Counted from the first letter of the stretch, positions 27,631 to 36,741 are shown. The stretch: DNA of 64,000 bases from JACCTI01 sp038237435 (GCA_038237435.1 JBBRYT010000005.1:1-64000); one strand, 5' to 3'. The notes: generated by a model not told the origin, from the letters alone. Made by a program: numbers and translations.

Positions 27631-29391
27631 GTGGTTTACCGTCGCGCGCTTCGTTATTATCGGCCGTTCGCTTTCCAGACTTTCGTCGGATTGCTGCTAA
27701 CGCTCGTCAGTATCGGCCTGAATCTTCTCCGGCCGTGGCCGTTCAAAATCATTGTCGATGATTTGATTCCGCATCATGCCATTCCAGCGGGATGGTGGTC
27801 GGGATTTCTCGGAAGCGAACATCGCACGCTGGTCATCCTCTGTCTCGCGGTCGTGGCCATTCAAGTCGTGTTCAGTTTGGTCGGACTGATTTCAAACGTT
27901 CTGTTCGTTCGTATCGGATTGCAGGCGCTTCTGAAATTGCGCACGGAGCTTTACGCCTACCTGCAATCGCTCTCTCTCAAGTATCACGACGCGCAGCGGT
28001 CGGGCGATTCGAGCTTCCGCGTCGCCTACGATTCGCAAGCGATCCAGACAATGTACAACCAGGGATTCACTAACATCTTCGGTTCTATCATCACGCTCAT
28101 CGGGACATTTGTGATCATGGTGAGAATCGATTGGCAGCTCACGCTCCTCGCGCTTTGCATCGTGCCGCTCGTGATCGTCGCGATTTATTTTTTCGCCAAA
28201 CGAATTCGCGGCCAATCAACAGTGATTCGCGAACGCGACAGCGAGTTGTATGCGCAAACGCAAGAGGTGTTGAGCTCCGTGCGCATGGTCCACGCCTTCG
28301 GGCGCGAAGATTGGGAAGTGAATCAATTTCGCACGCAGGCGCGCGAAAGTTTGCGCGCGAATCTTCGGCTCACCGTCACCAACATGAGCAGCGCGCTTGT
28401 TCTCAGCACGCTCATCGTCATCGGCACGGCCTCCATGTATTACCTCGGCACGCTGCACGTCCTCGCCGGCACTCTCACGCTCGGATCGCTTTTGGTTTTC
28501 AGTGCGTATCTATTAATGTTGTATCAACCGCTCGAGTCGCTCACCTACACCACCTGGGCGATGGAGGGAGCGGCCGCGGGGGCGGAACGCTGCTTCGAAG
28601 TACTCGATCGCGCGGATGATGTGACCGATCTGCCCGACGCGGCTGTCATTTCATCGACCAAAGGTTCCATCACTTTTGATAACGTCGATTTCGGATACTC
28701 GGTCGAACGACAAGTCCTGCGCGGAATTAATCTGGAGATCGCGCCGAACCAAATCATCGGCATCGTCGGCGGGACCGGCGCGGGTAAGAGCACTTTGCTG
28801 AGTTTGGTGCCGCGGTTTTACGATCCGACTCGCGGACGCGTCTCGCTGGACGGACGCGATCTCAAGGAAATCACTCGCAAATCATTGCGCGCGCAGATCG
28901 GCATTGTTTTGCAGGATACCCTGCTCTTCTCCACCAGTGTGCGCGAAAATATTGCTTACAGTCGTCCCGAGGCGACAGACGAACAAATCCAGGAAGCCGC
29001 GCGCCGCGCACAGGCGGAAGAATTCATCCTCGCCATGCCGGGCGGCTACGAAAGTCTGGTCGGCGAACGCGGCGGACATTTGAGCGTGGGACAACGTCAG
29101 CGGCTGGGAATCGCGCGCGCCTTCCTCAAAAACGCACCGATTCTTTTGCTCGACGAACCCACCTCTGCGCTCGACCCGACCACCGAAGCCGCCATTATGG
29201 AAACGATCAAAGACTTGATGCGCGGTCGCACTACTCTCATCGTCACGCATCGGCTCGCCACCATTCACAACGTCGATCGCATCGTCGTCCTCGAAAAAGG
29301 CGCGCTCGTGGAAGAAGGCACCGGCGCCGAGTTGCACGCGCGCGGCGGAAGTTACGCCCGCCTGTATGCGGCGGGGAATTATCCGCGCTAA
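27631..29391 (+). CDS. ABC exporter, fused membrane and ATPase domains (MsbA-like)
   Basis: The 586-residue half-transporter has six helices in the first 320 residues (starting VYRRALRYYRPFAFQTFVGL). The nucleotide-binding domain has Walker A GGTGAGKST near 382, signature LSVGQRQRLGIARAF near 485, Walker B ILLLDEPTSALD near 507 and switch VTHRL near 541. The signature carries Val in place of the first Gly (LSVGQ), which is tolerated in the family. It works as a dimer exporting lipids, glycolipids or peptides. A glycosyltransferase-like gene follows 15 bases later, favouring a glycolipid substrate; that is inference. The start is GTG. Confidence 0.88.
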   Translation: MVYRRALRYYRPFAFQTFVGLLLTLVSIGLNLLRPWPFKIIVDDLIPHHAIPAGWWSGFLGSEHRTLVILCLAVVAIQVVFSLVGLISNVLFVRIGLQALLKLRTELYAYLQSLSLKYHDAQRSGDSSFRVAYDSQAIQTMYNQGFTNIFGSIITLIGTFVIMVRIDWQLTLLALCIVPLVIVAIYFFAKRIRGQSTVIRERDSELYAQTQEVLSSVRMVHAFGREDWEVNQFRTQARESLRANLRLTVTNMSSALVLSTLIVIGTASMYYLGTLHVLAGTLTLGSLLVFSAYLLMLYQPLESLTYTTWAMEGAAAGAERCFEVLDRADDVTDLPDAAVISSTKGSITFDNVDFGYSVERQVLRGINLEIAPNQIIGIVGGTGAGKSTLLSLVPRFYDPTRGRVSLDGRDLKEITRKSLRAQIGIVLQDTLLFSTSVRENIAYSRPEATDEQIQEAARRAQAEEFILAMPGGYESLVGERGGHLSVGQRQRLGIARAFLKNAPILLLDEPTSALDPTTEAAIMETIKDLMRGRTTLIVTHRLATIHNVDRIVVLEKGALVEEGTGAELHARGGSYARLYAAGNYPR

Positions 29392-29406
29392 TTTCTGTGC
29401 CCTTCG

Positions 29407-30579
29407 ATGAAACGAAAACGCATTGTAGTCATGGGCTTCATGGGTTCGATGCCCATCGCCGGCGTCATCTGGCAGCACCTTCACTACATCGTCGGCCTGC
29501 AACGCCTAGGGCACGACGTTTACTACATCGAGCATTCCGCGCGTCTTCCCTACAATCCCAAGTGCGGCGATTTCAGTTTTGATTTTTCCTACACGGCAAA
29601 ATTATTTACGCGGCTCGCGTCCGAGTTTGGATTCAAGGACCGGTGGAGTTTTTGCGCCCGCTACTTGCCGGAAAATCCTTCCGCCGGTCTACCACTCGTT
29701 AGGCTGCGCGAACTGTATCGCGAGGCGGACGCGATCCTCAATGTCTGCGGCGCGCACGAATTGCACGACGATCTTCTGGTGAGCGATCGGCTCATCTACA
29801 TCGAGAGCGATCCGGGTTTGGAACAAATCAAAATCGACCAGCGCGATCCGCTCACCCTGGAACATCTGCGCGGTCATCGCACGCTTTTCACCTTCGGCGA
29901 AAACGTGAACACCCGAAAATTTCCCGTGCCGAAACGGCGCTTGCAATGGTTACCCACGCGACAGCCGGTGGTGATGGATTTCTGGCAGAAGCCCGATGCT
30001 CCAAAACGCGGCGCGGTTTTCACTTCCATTGCCAACTGGAGCACGAGCGGGCAAAAGGATATCAAGTGGCGAGGCGAAAAATATCTCTGGAGCAAGTCGC
30101 GCGAATTTCTGCGCTTCATCTCCGCGCCGCGCATGGCCGGTGAACCATTTGAGCTTGCCACCGACATCAAGAAAGAAGAGACGCGCGAGAAATTTCGCAG
30201 GAACCACTGGCGACTGCATTCACCCGTGGCGCTGAGCATCGATCACCATCGCTATCGCGATTACATCCAGAACTCCAAGGGCGAATTCACGGTGGCGAAG
30301 GATCAGTATGTCCGGCTTAATACGGGTTGGTTCAGTGATCGCAGCGCGTGCTACCTCGCTGCCGGCCGTCCGGTGATCACGCAGGAAACCGGTTTCACGG
30401 ATCACTACGGCAACGGCGCAGGTCTGTTCGCGTTTAACTCGTTAGGCGAAATTGCCGAGGCAGTGAAACTGATTAACGCCGATTATCGCAAACATTCTCG
30501 CGCCGCCACTGCGCTGGCCGCGGAAGTTTTCGATGCCGGGAAAGTTTTGCGTTCCCTGCTCGAGCGCGCCGGCGTGTGA
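29407..30579 (+). CDS. Glycosyltransferase-like protein (GT-B fold)
   Basis: The 390-residue protein starts with a glycine-rich N-terminal strand-loop (KRIVVMGFMGSMPIAG) and HYIVGLQRLGHDVYYIEH, typical of the acceptor half of GT-B enzymes. Its C-terminal half has SDRSACYLAAGRPVITQETG near 330 and a following GLFAF, a donor-site pattern shared by many glycosyltransferases. There is no signal peptide, so it should be cytoplasmic. Donor and acceptor are unknown. Two 9-mer copies encode LVR (29695) and NSLG (30438). Confidence 0.72.
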   Translation: MKRKRIVVMGFMGSMPIAGVIWQHLHYIVGLQRLGHDVYYIEHSARLPYNPKCGDFSFDFSYTAKLFTRLASEFGFKDRWSFCARYLPENPSAGLPLVRLRELYREADAILNVCGAHELHDDLLVSDRLIYIESDPGLEQIKIDQRDPLTLEHLRGHRTLFTFGENVNTRKFPVPKRRLQWLPTRQPVVMDFWQKPDAPKRGAVFTSIANWSTSGQKDIKWRGEKYLWSKSREFLRFISAPRMAGEPFELATDIKKEETREKFRRNHWRLHSPVALSIDHHRYRDYIQNSKGEFTVAKDQYVRLNTGWFSDRSACYLAAGRPVITQETGFTDHYGNGAGLFAFNSLGEIAEAVKLINADYRKHSRAATALAAEVFDAGKVLRSLLERAGV

Positions 30580-30653
30580 AACTCGAAAAGTCGGTCGCGC
30601 GCAGCCGCCGAAATTTGATTTCGCCGACATTTGTCTCATCTTCTCGCCTTCTG

Positions 30654-32246
30654 ATGAGGCTGGGCGCAATTCTATGGTCGATTTTTTTCCTCATTGGTGG
30701 AGAAATTTTCGCACAGCAAAAGGGCACGGCGACTCCCGCCTCGGAACCTAACGCTTCGCCGAGTACCACGGTTGTCCCCATTCAGAACGTTGCGCCCCCG
30801 GCCGTTCCCACGCGCCCCAACGGCAAAATTCAGCGCAGTCTGGTCCGCATCACCGCGACTGACGTTGAGCCCGATTACAAAGCGCCCTGGAATTCCGGAA
30901 ATATTCAACGCGGCATTGGCGCCGGGTTCGTGATCGATGGCCAGCGCATCATGACGAATGCGCACGTCGTCAGTAACAGTCGCTATCTCACGGTCGAGCG
31001 CGATGGCGATCCGAATAAGTATCCAGCGACCGTCCTGTTCGTCGCGAACGATTGCGATCTCGCGCTGATCAAAGTTTCATCGCCCGATTTTTTCAAAGAC
31101 ATGGTGCCGCTGACCTTCGGCGGAATTCCTGAACTGGAATCAACCGTTTCCGCTTACGGTTATCCGATCGGCGGCCAGCGCATGTCGGTCACGACCGGAA
31201 TTGTTTCGCGGGTCGATTTCCAGCTCTATACGCATTCGTCGATCGATCAGCACCTCGCCATTCAGATCAGCGCACAAATTAATCCGGGCAACAGTGGCGG
31301 ACCGGTGATGCAGAACGGCAAAGTGGTCGGAGTCGCGTTCCAAGGTTACAGCGGCGACGTCGCGCAAGGTGTCGCCTACATGATCCCGACGCCGGTGATC
31401 CAAAGGTTTCTCAAGGACATTTCCGACGGCACGTACGATCGGTATGTCGACCTCGGCCTCACTTTCGCGAAGCTGCAAAATCCTGCGCAGCGTCGTTTTC
31501 TCGGATTGAAGGACGACGATCGCGGCGTGCTGGTCGAAACCGTTCTCGATGTGAGCAGTTCGTCGAAGGTTTTGAAATCCGGCGATGTGCTCCTGTCGAT
31601 TGATGATCATCCGATCGCTAGCGATGGATTTGTCGAGCTCGAGGGTGAGCGCGTCGAAATGCCGGAAGTGGTCGAACGAAAATTCAAAGGCGACACCGTG
31701 AAATTCGACATCCAGCGTGCCAAACAGCTGATGACAGTGAACGCCGATCTCGCTCCGATCTCGGTCTATGCGGTGCAAGGTCACATCTACGACGTGCAAC
31801 CGCGCTATGTCGTTTACGGCGGACTTTTGTTTCAGCCGATGTCGTTAGACCTAATCCAGGCTTACCAGCCGCAGGATCTTCGGCTGCGTCACTACTTCGA
31901 TTTTTTTGTGCAGGAACAAATCTACCGCGAGCATCCGGAAGTCATCATTTTGACCAACATCCTGCCGGATCCGATCAACACCTACCTGCAACCGTATCGC
32001 GCCGGCATCGTCAACGAAGTGAACGACAAGAAAATTCGGAACCTCGGCGAATTGGCCCAGGCCTTCGCTGAGCCGGCGGATCGTTTTGTCATTCGCATGA
32101 TCGGCGATGCGCCGCCGCTTGTCTTGGACCGCAAAGAAATCGAAAGCGCACGCGAGCGAATCAAGATGCGTTACAACGTCAAGCGAGAGCAAAATTTGAG
32201 CGATGCGCCGCCGGCGAAGCCGCCGATCGACGAAGAAACAAAATGA
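30654..32246 (+). CDS. Secreted HtrA/Deg-type serine protease with PDZ domains
   Basis: ATG 30654 gives a signal peptide (MRLGAILWSIFFLIGGEIFA, then QQ); an in-frame GTG at 30576 overlapping the previous stop would bury it behind 26 extra residues. The trypsin-like domain carries the full triad: His in MTNAHVVSNS, Asp in NDCDLALIKV and Ser in NPGNSGGPV. Two further domains follow, the first PDZ-like (RGVLVETVLD, LKSGDVLLSIDD). The family degrades or chaperones misfolded periplasmic proteins. The next gene, overlapping as ATGA, is a paralogue that has lost its catalytic residues, so the two may act as a complex. Confidence 0.9.
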   Translation: MRLGAILWSIFFLIGGEIFAQQKGTATPASEPNASPSTTVVPIQNVAPPAVPTRPNGKIQRSLVRITATDVEPDYKAPWNSGNIQRGIGAGFVIDGQRIMTNAHVVSNSRYLTVERDGDPNKYPATVLFVANDCDLALIKVSSPDFFKDMVPLTFGGIPELESTVSAYGYPIGGQRMSVTTGIVSRVDFQLYTHSSIDQHLAIQISAQINPGNSGGPVMQNGKVVGVAFQGYSGDVAQGVAYMIPTPVIQRFLKDISDGTYDRYVDLGLTFAKLQNPAQRRFLGLKDDDRGVLVETVLDVSSSSKVLKSGDVLLSIDDHPIASDGFVELEGERVEMPEVVERKFKGDTVKFDIQRAKQLMTVNADLAPISVYAVQGHIYDVQPRYVVYGGLLFQPMSLDLIQAYQPQDLRLRHYFDFFVQEQIYREHPEVIILTNILPDPINTYLQPYRAGIVNEVNDKKIRNLGELAQAFAEPADRFVIRMIGDAPPLVLDRKEIESARERIKMRYNVKREQNLSDAPPAKPPIDEETK

Positions 32247-33748
32247 GGCTTCTTCGTTTTCCCTTTGTGGCACTTCTCCTCGCGACGTTTTGCAGCGGTG
32301 GATTTGCGCAGACGGTTAAGCCGACGACGTCAGCGCCGGCCATCAAGCCGAAAGAGGTTTCACTCGTTAGGGTAAATGTCACCGGGCAGCCGTACGATTA
32401 CACGCGGCCCTGGCAGAAGAAGGCCCCATTCTCCAAACGCGCGCTCGGCGCAGTTCTTTCCAAAGGCCGCGTTCTCGTGACAGCGGACTTAATCGCCAAC
32501 CAAAACTACGTCGAACTGGAACGGGCCGAGACCGGAGAGAAAACGGCTGCGGAAGTGGTGGTCGTTGATTACGAAGCGAATCTTGCACTCGTTAGGCCAA
32601 CCGACGAAAAATTCCTGAACGGTCTTGCGCCGTTGCCACTCGCGCTCGACACCGTGGTTGGCGATCACCTCGCCGCACTGCAACTCGAGCCGACCGGCGC
32701 GCTGGTCGTGACGGAAGGCTTGGTCACGACCATTCAGATGACGCGATATCCGGCGGATGTCGGCCAGTTCCTCACTTACCGCATCAGTATGTCGATGCAG
32801 TATCGCGACAACAGCTACACGATTCCGCTGGTCAAGAATAACAAGCTCGCCGGTCTGCTCTTGCGTTACGATCCGAGGTCGCAGGTCCTCGACGCGATTC
32901 CCGCGCCGATCATCGCGCACTTCTTGAAAGCGGCGGAAACGGAAAACTACCGTGGATTTCCATCAGCTGGCTTTAGTTTCTTTCCGACGCGTGACCCGCA
33001 GTTGCGGAAGTTCGCCGGACAAACAGGCAAACCGGCCGGCGTTTATGTGATTAGTCTGGAACCGAACATGCCGGCGGCAAAAGCGGGCATGCAAGTCGGC
33101 GACATCGTCACGGCGATCGGTAGCAACGAGATCGATCAGAACGGTAATTATGTTGATCCGCTTTACGGCAAGATCGAGTTCACCAACTTAATCACGGCGC
33201 GCGCTTTCGCCGGAGACACTTTGCCGATTCAAATTCAGCGCGCGGGAAAATCGATGCAGCTCGACGTGGTGCTCGATCATCGTCCGGCCCGTGATTACGT
33301 CGTTCCGCCGTATAACCTGGATCAGCCACCGTCGTATTACGTTTTGGGCGGCCTCATTTTTCAGGAGCTTTCTCGCCAATATCTGCGCGAATGGGGCAAC
33401 AACTGGCTGAAAGAAGCGCCGCAGAAATATGTTTATCTCGATCGCTTCCAGTCCGAGCTTTTTCCCGAAGGCAATCGGCGCATTGTCATCTTGAGTCAGG
33501 TTCTTCCGGCCAACGGCACAATCGGTTACGACGAACTCGCCTACCTGACTGTGAAGAGAGTTAACGACAAAGAAATTAAATCGCTGCGTGATCTGGCCGA
33601 AGCGGTCAAACAACCGATTGACGGTTTTATTAAAATCGAAACCGAAGAAGATCCGAAACAGATCGAACTCGACGCCGCGCAGGTGGAAGCGGAAGCGGCG
33701 GGCATCCAGGAAAATTACGGCCTGCCCGCGCTCGAACGCATCGAGTAG
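32243..33748 (+). CDS. Catalytically degenerate HtrA paralogue with PDZ domain
   Basis: The 501-residue protein has a signal peptide (MRLLRFPFVALLLATFCSG) and aligns over its length with the preceding HtrA, including the shared phrases TRPWQKK/KAPWNSG, YYVLGGLIFQ/YVVYGGLLFQ and RVNDKEIKSLRDLAEA/VNDKKIRNLGELAQA. The catalytic His region reads LVTADLIANQ in place of TNAHVV, the Asp region reads YEANLALV in place of NDCDLALI, and GNSGGPV is replaced by DNSYTIPLV. His and Asp are gone and the oxyanion-hole glycines are lost, so it should not cleave. A PDZ domain (AKAGMQVGDIVTAIG) is intact near 270-300. A substrate adaptor or regulator for the active partner is a reasonable inference. Two 9-mer copies encode LVR. 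Confidence 0.85.
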   Translation: MRLLRFPFVALLLATFCSGGFAQTVKPTTSAPAIKPKEVSLVRVNVTGQPYDYTRPWQKKAPFSKRALGAVLSKGRVLVTADLIANQNYVELERAETGEKTAAEVVVVDYEANLALVRPTDEKFLNGLAPLPLALDTVVGDHLAALQLEPTGALVVTEGLVTTIQMTRYPADVGQFLTYRISMSMQYRDNSYTIPLVKNNKLAGLLLRYDPRSQVLDAIPAPIIAHFLKAAETENYRGFPSAGFSFFPTRDPQLRKFAGQTGKPAGVYVISLEPNMPAAKAGMQVGDIVTAIGSNEIDQNGNYVDPLYGKIEFTNLITARAFAGDTLPIQIQRAGKSMQLDVVLDHRPARDYVVPPYNLDQPPSYYVLGGLIFQELSRQYLREWGNNWLKEAPQKYVYLDRFQSELFPEGNRRIVILSQVLPANGTIGYDELAYLTVKRVNDKEIKSLRDLAEAVKQPIDGFIKIETEEDPKQIELDAAQVEAEAAGIQENYGLPALERIE

Positions 33749-35146
33749 TTACAATTGGAGAAACCCGGCGACCTCGTCGTCGTAGGTGCGAAACGGATCG
33801 CCCATCAAAAGGAAATCGCGATTTTCGCACGCGATCGAATCCCAGTTGATCACGTAAGGCTGTTTCCGTTTTTGGAAGAACTCCACGGCGCGTGCGCGTC
33901 CGGAAGCGCGCGTGTTTTGCGGCGGCTTCGAGCGCGCTTCCGAATGACGCACGCTGTTATTCCATTCACCGATGCGTTTGGCCGGCTGCACCCCAAAGAA
34001 CAATCCCTTCGCCGGATCAATGTTGTGATATTCGAGATCGAGACTGAGCAACCACGGATCGTCCCAGCTCAGTTTTTCTGATTCGATGAACATCTCGAGC
34101 AGCCATTTTTTCGTGATCCAATCGACACCGCCGATGAGCGCTTCCGGTTTGTTCGCGATCGCGTCGAGCGTGAAATTCCAACTATCGAGCAGCCAGTCGG
34201 TCTCTTCGTTGAGCCCGGCGAGATGTTTGCGCGCGAGCGCGTGAAATTCCCATTGCAGATCGAGACTGCCAATGGTCGATCCGTTCTCCAGGCGAACGAT
34301 CCAGTCGTGGGTTGGATCACGCGAAATGTCCCGTGTGCTTTGCACCGCATCGAGCAAACTGAGATTCTTCGTCAGACAACCTTGCTCGAGTAATGACAGG
34401 ACACAGACCGTCGTCCCGATTTTCAAGGCGGTGGCGAACGGACTCATATTCGAATCGCCGATGAGCAAGTGGAGCCGCCGATATTTTCGATAGTCAGCCA
34501 GCGGTTCGTCACGCGCATTAATGATAGCGCGATTGAATTGCACCCATTGGTAAATGTCATTCACGATGTGATCGGCGCGCTGGCTGATTTGAAAATCGAC
34601 ATGCGTGTCGGAGGGCGGCAGGTCGAAATCGAAAGCGAGCGGATTCGCCTGTCCGACGCGGCCGGCGCCGGTGAAAATCTGCCGCGTGGCCAGGAACGCG
34701 AGCAAAGTTCCCAGCACAGGCGGCGTGAATTGCGCCTCGCGTTTCATCAGGTAATTCTCATGACAACCGAAGGTCGCGCCGGTGTGATGATCGATATTAT
34801 TCTTCAAGAATGACACTTCGTCCGCCACGCCTAACGATTGCAGCGAGGAATGCAGAAGCTCATCGCCGGCCAGGTCATAGGCGACGATATCGCGCAGGTT
34901 CAAACACTCGGGCGACGCATACTCGATGTGCCCCATATCGAGGTAAATCCGACCGCCATTACGTAGAAAACCTCCATTGCCCGGCGGTTCTTCGTAATCT
35001 CGGTAATGCAGATCCAGCGCCCCGATTTCCGCTTCGCGAAAGAGAAAGTTCTTCACCTTAACGGGCCAGGTTTCCCCAGCGGCATGCAGTCCGGCGCCGT
35101 GGACGAGACAGCCGTATTCGGTTTCGAGACCAACGATGCGATCCAT
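33749..35146 (-). CDS. pafA: Pup-protein ligase / depupylase family enzyme (PafA-like)
   Basis: The 465-residue protein belongs to the glutamine-synthetase-like PafA/Dop family, which attaches the small modifier Pup to lysines or removes it. Visible motifs are MDRIVGLETEYG at the start, LRNGGRIYLDMGHIEYASPE near 60, the nucleotide region FLKNNIDHHTGATFGCHENY near 112, SQRADHI near 187, INARDEPLADYRKYRRLHLL near 208, GDSNMS near 231, and GDPFRTYDDEV at the C-terminus. PafA rather than Dop is suggested by the lack of the Dop loop after residue 40 and by the PPQNTRA...DPFR ending. No pup, proteasome (prcAB) or mpa gene is in this window. It is convergent with the HtrA pair and divergent from DUF5069. 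Confidence 0.88.
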   Translation of the reverse strand: MDRIVGLETEYGCLVHGAGLHAAGETWPVKVKNFLFREAEIGALDLHYRDYEEPPGNGGFLRNGGRIYLDMGHIEYASPECLNLRDIVAYDLAGDELLHSSLQSLGVADEVSFLKNNIDHHTGATFGCHENYLMKREAQFTPPVLGTLLAFLATRQIFTGAGRVGQANPLAFDFDLPPSDTHVDFQISQRADHIVNDIYQWVQFNRAIINARDEPLADYRKYRRLHLLIGDSNMSPFATALKIGTTVCVLSLLEQGCLTKNLSLLDAVQSTRDISRDPTHDWIVRLENGSTIGSLDLQWEFHALARKHLAGLNEETDWLLDSWNFTLDAIANKPEALIGGVDWITKKWLLEMFIESEKLSWDDPWLLSLDLEYHNIDPAKGLFFGVQPAKRIGEWNNSVRHSEARSKPPQNTRASGRARAVEFFQKRKQPYVINWDSIACENRDFLLMGDPFRTYDDEVAGFLQL

Positions 35147-35248
35147 ACCAAACGATGCGTCGCGCGACGGTTTGTGCCAAGTGCGTTCGTTAGGGCTAGT
35201 GCACTAGTACTTGAAAATTATTCCCAAGTTTTCCACACTAATTCACCA

Positions 35249-35746
35249 ATGAGCAGATTACCGATCCGCAGCCCGGCTTCGAAAGTCGGCGGCATCGTTT
35301 ATTTCGGGCGGATGCTCGACAAGATCCGCGCGAACGGTAACGAAGAATTGCCAGCCGACTACCAGGCGAATCTCGGCAAAGGCTTCGATCAAAAATGCAC
35401 CAGCTTTTTGCGCATCGATTATAAGCAATTAGTCAATCGCGTGAAGCAGGGCGGGAGCGACGATGAGATTCTCATCTGGTGTTTCGGGAATGGCAGAAGG
35501 CCGACCGACGATGACATCCATGTTTGGAATGAATTTATGCGGAAGTGCGGTTGGAACGATTCTATTTCGGACACCCTGATGCGCCGCAAAAAAGAAGCGG
35601 GCATGGCAGGTCGTTCCGAAATCAAAACGATGTTCGAATTTATCGACGTCGACGAAGGACGTCCCTTGCCCGACGCACTTGGCTTCGAGCGCCGCGCAAT
35701 GACGGCGGTGGCAGCGGCCGCCTTCGCCTACCTCTCGTTAGGCTGA
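35249..35746 (+). CDS. DUF5069 protein
   Basis: The 165-residue protein, from ATG 35249, has the pattern of DUF5069 (SPASKVGGIVYFGRMLDKIR at the N-terminus, then LGKGFDQKCTSFLRIDY and WCFGNGRRPTDDDIHVWNEF). Function is unknown. An open frame exists further upstream but lies over the pafA start region and lacks conserved sequence. The gene ends with Ser-Leu-Gly-stop, encoded by a 9-mer copy at 35734-35742. The 103-base gap to pafA must hold both promoters. Confidence 0.8.
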   Translation: MSRLPIRSPASKVGGIVYFGRMLDKIRANGNEELPADYQANLGKGFDQKCTSFLRIDYKQLVNRVKQGGSDDEILIWCFGNGRRPTDDDIHVWNEFMRKCGWNDSISDTLMRRKKEAGMAGRSEIKTMFEFIDVDEGRPLPDALGFERRAMTAVAAAAFAYLSLG

Positions 35747-35883
35747 ATCTCGCCCACTGGATGTGGTGGCGGTGGCGGCTGCGCGCGGTAGTCGATAAAT
35801 TTCCAAACCGCTAGCACGCTCGTGATCACAATTACGCCCGCGATGATTTTGTGCGTTCGCGTCGGCGGCGCTTTTTCGATCAC
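35728..35883 (-). CDS. Small single-span membrane protein, 51 aa
   Basis: A GTG at 35883, one base after the phhB stop, opens 51 codons. The frame begins VIEKAPPTRTHK, holds one membrane helix (IIAGVIVITSVLAVW), then a charged FIDYRA segment and a proline-rich tail ending GEIQPNER. The hydrophobic core followed by PPPPPHP is coherent, so I think the frame is real, although there is no family support. It overlaps the convergent DUF5069 gene by 19 bases. The 9-mer at 35734-35742 is shared by both genes and encodes Pro-Asn-Glu here. Confidence 0.4.
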   Translation of the reverse strand: MIEKAPPTRTHKIIAGVIVITSVLAVWKFIDYRAQPPPPPHPVGEIQPNER

Positions 35884-35884
35884 A

Positions 35885-36172
35885 CTACTCGTCGGAAAGC
35901 GTATCGATTCGCTCCGCCAAGGCGAAGTCGAGATCGGTCAACCCGCCTTTGCTGTGCGTAGTCAAAACAAGGCGGACCTTGTTGTAGCGAATATCGATGT
36001 CGGGATGATGCTCTTCATCATCGGCCACTTCGGCGACGCCGTTCACGAAATCGACCGCCTCGGAAAAATCATCAAACTCAAAAGTCCGTTCGATGTGTTT
36101 CTTCTCCAGCTCCCATTCCGGGATCTTTTTGAGACGAATTTTCAGTTGGTCAGCCTTGATCAGCTCAGCCAT
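35885..36172 (-). CDS. phhB: Pterin-4a-carbinolamine dehydratase
   Basis: The 95-residue protein matches the PCD/DCoH fold: PEWELEKKHIERTFEF, then FVNGVAEVADDEEHHPDIDI and the YNKVRLVLTTHSKGGLTDLD strand. The His-His pair and following Asp are the catalytic residues that dehydrate 4a-hydroxytetrahydropterin after aromatic amino acid hydroxylation. No phenylalanine hydroxylase is in the window, so a pterin or molybdopterin role is also possible. A small membrane-protein frame follows one base after the stop. Confidence 0.93.
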   Translation of the reverse strand: MAELIKADQLKIRLKKIPEWELEKKHIERTFEFDDFSEAVDFVNGVAEVADDEEHHPDIDIRYNKVRLVLTTHSKGGLTDLDFALAERIDTLSDE

Positions 36173-36312
36173 AGCGGGGAACGAGTAACACCCAGAAAAT
36201 GTTTTGCAATCGAGTCGCGAACGTTTTTTCGGACGAGGGCAAAATGTTCGCTACCGCCATGCGACTGGCGAATTGACGCCCTGCGCTTCCTCCGCAAATT
36301 ACCGCTCTCTCA

Positions 36313-36386
36313 GCGCCCGTAGCTCAACTGGATAGAGCATCTGACTACGGATCAGAAGGTTTGGTGTTCGAATCACCACGGGCGCG
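36313..36386 (+). tRNA. tRNA-Arg (anticodon ACG)
   Basis: A complete cloverleaf of 74 bases can be folded: acceptor GCGCCCG/CGGGCGC, D-arm GCTC/GAGC, anticodon stem TCTGA/TCAGA with loop CTACGGA (anticodon ACG), variable AGGTT, and T-arm TGGTG/CACCA with loop TTCGAAT. The discriminator is G. CCA is not encoded. The A34 would be converted to inosine to read CGU, CGC and CGA. Confidence 0.97.
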
Positions 36387-36402
36387 CTTCTGCCGCGACC
36401 GG

Positions 36403-36741
36403 CTAACGGAAAAGCTTCGTCCAGGCAAACAAGACTGAGCCCGGAGATTCGTTTTCCCGTGTCCGCATCCACGAACGCACCGCTTCCTCTGCGGTCCTCA
36501 CCGGATAGTGCTTCAGGACGGTGATCAGCTTCTCGTCCTCGCACCAAGCGTAGCAGCGTTGCGCAAAAGGATGCTGGTGAAGATCGAAGGCATCGACGAG
36601 TCCCTCAAAGGTATTGCCATCGTCGCCGACAACCACCACCGGCATGGAAACGACAGGCTCGGCAGAACACTGATGTTCACGCTCAATCCCAGCCCGCAAT
36701 CGTTCCGTCCGTCCCATCCCAGCGACAAATAATCTTTGCAT
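36403..36741 (-). CDS. Small protein of unknown function
   Basis: The frame from ATG 36741 gives 112 residues. Its core, PVVVVGDDGNTFEGLVDAFD then HPFAQRCYAWC and VRTAEEAVRSWM, has regular hydrophobic spacing and looks coding. GGAG 12 bases before the ATG supports this start. An internal ATG at 36645 (MPVVVVG) gives an 80-residue form and is nearly as plausible, because the first 32 residues look less like a folded protein. The family is unknown to me. It is convergent with tRNA-Arg, 16 bases from its end. Confidence 0.55.
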   Translation of the reverse strand: MQRLFVAGMGRTERLRAGIEREHQCSAEPVVSMPVVVVGDDGNTFEGLVDAFDLHQHPFAQRCYAWCEDEKLITVLKHYPVRTAEEAVRSWMRTRENESPGSVLFAWTKLFR

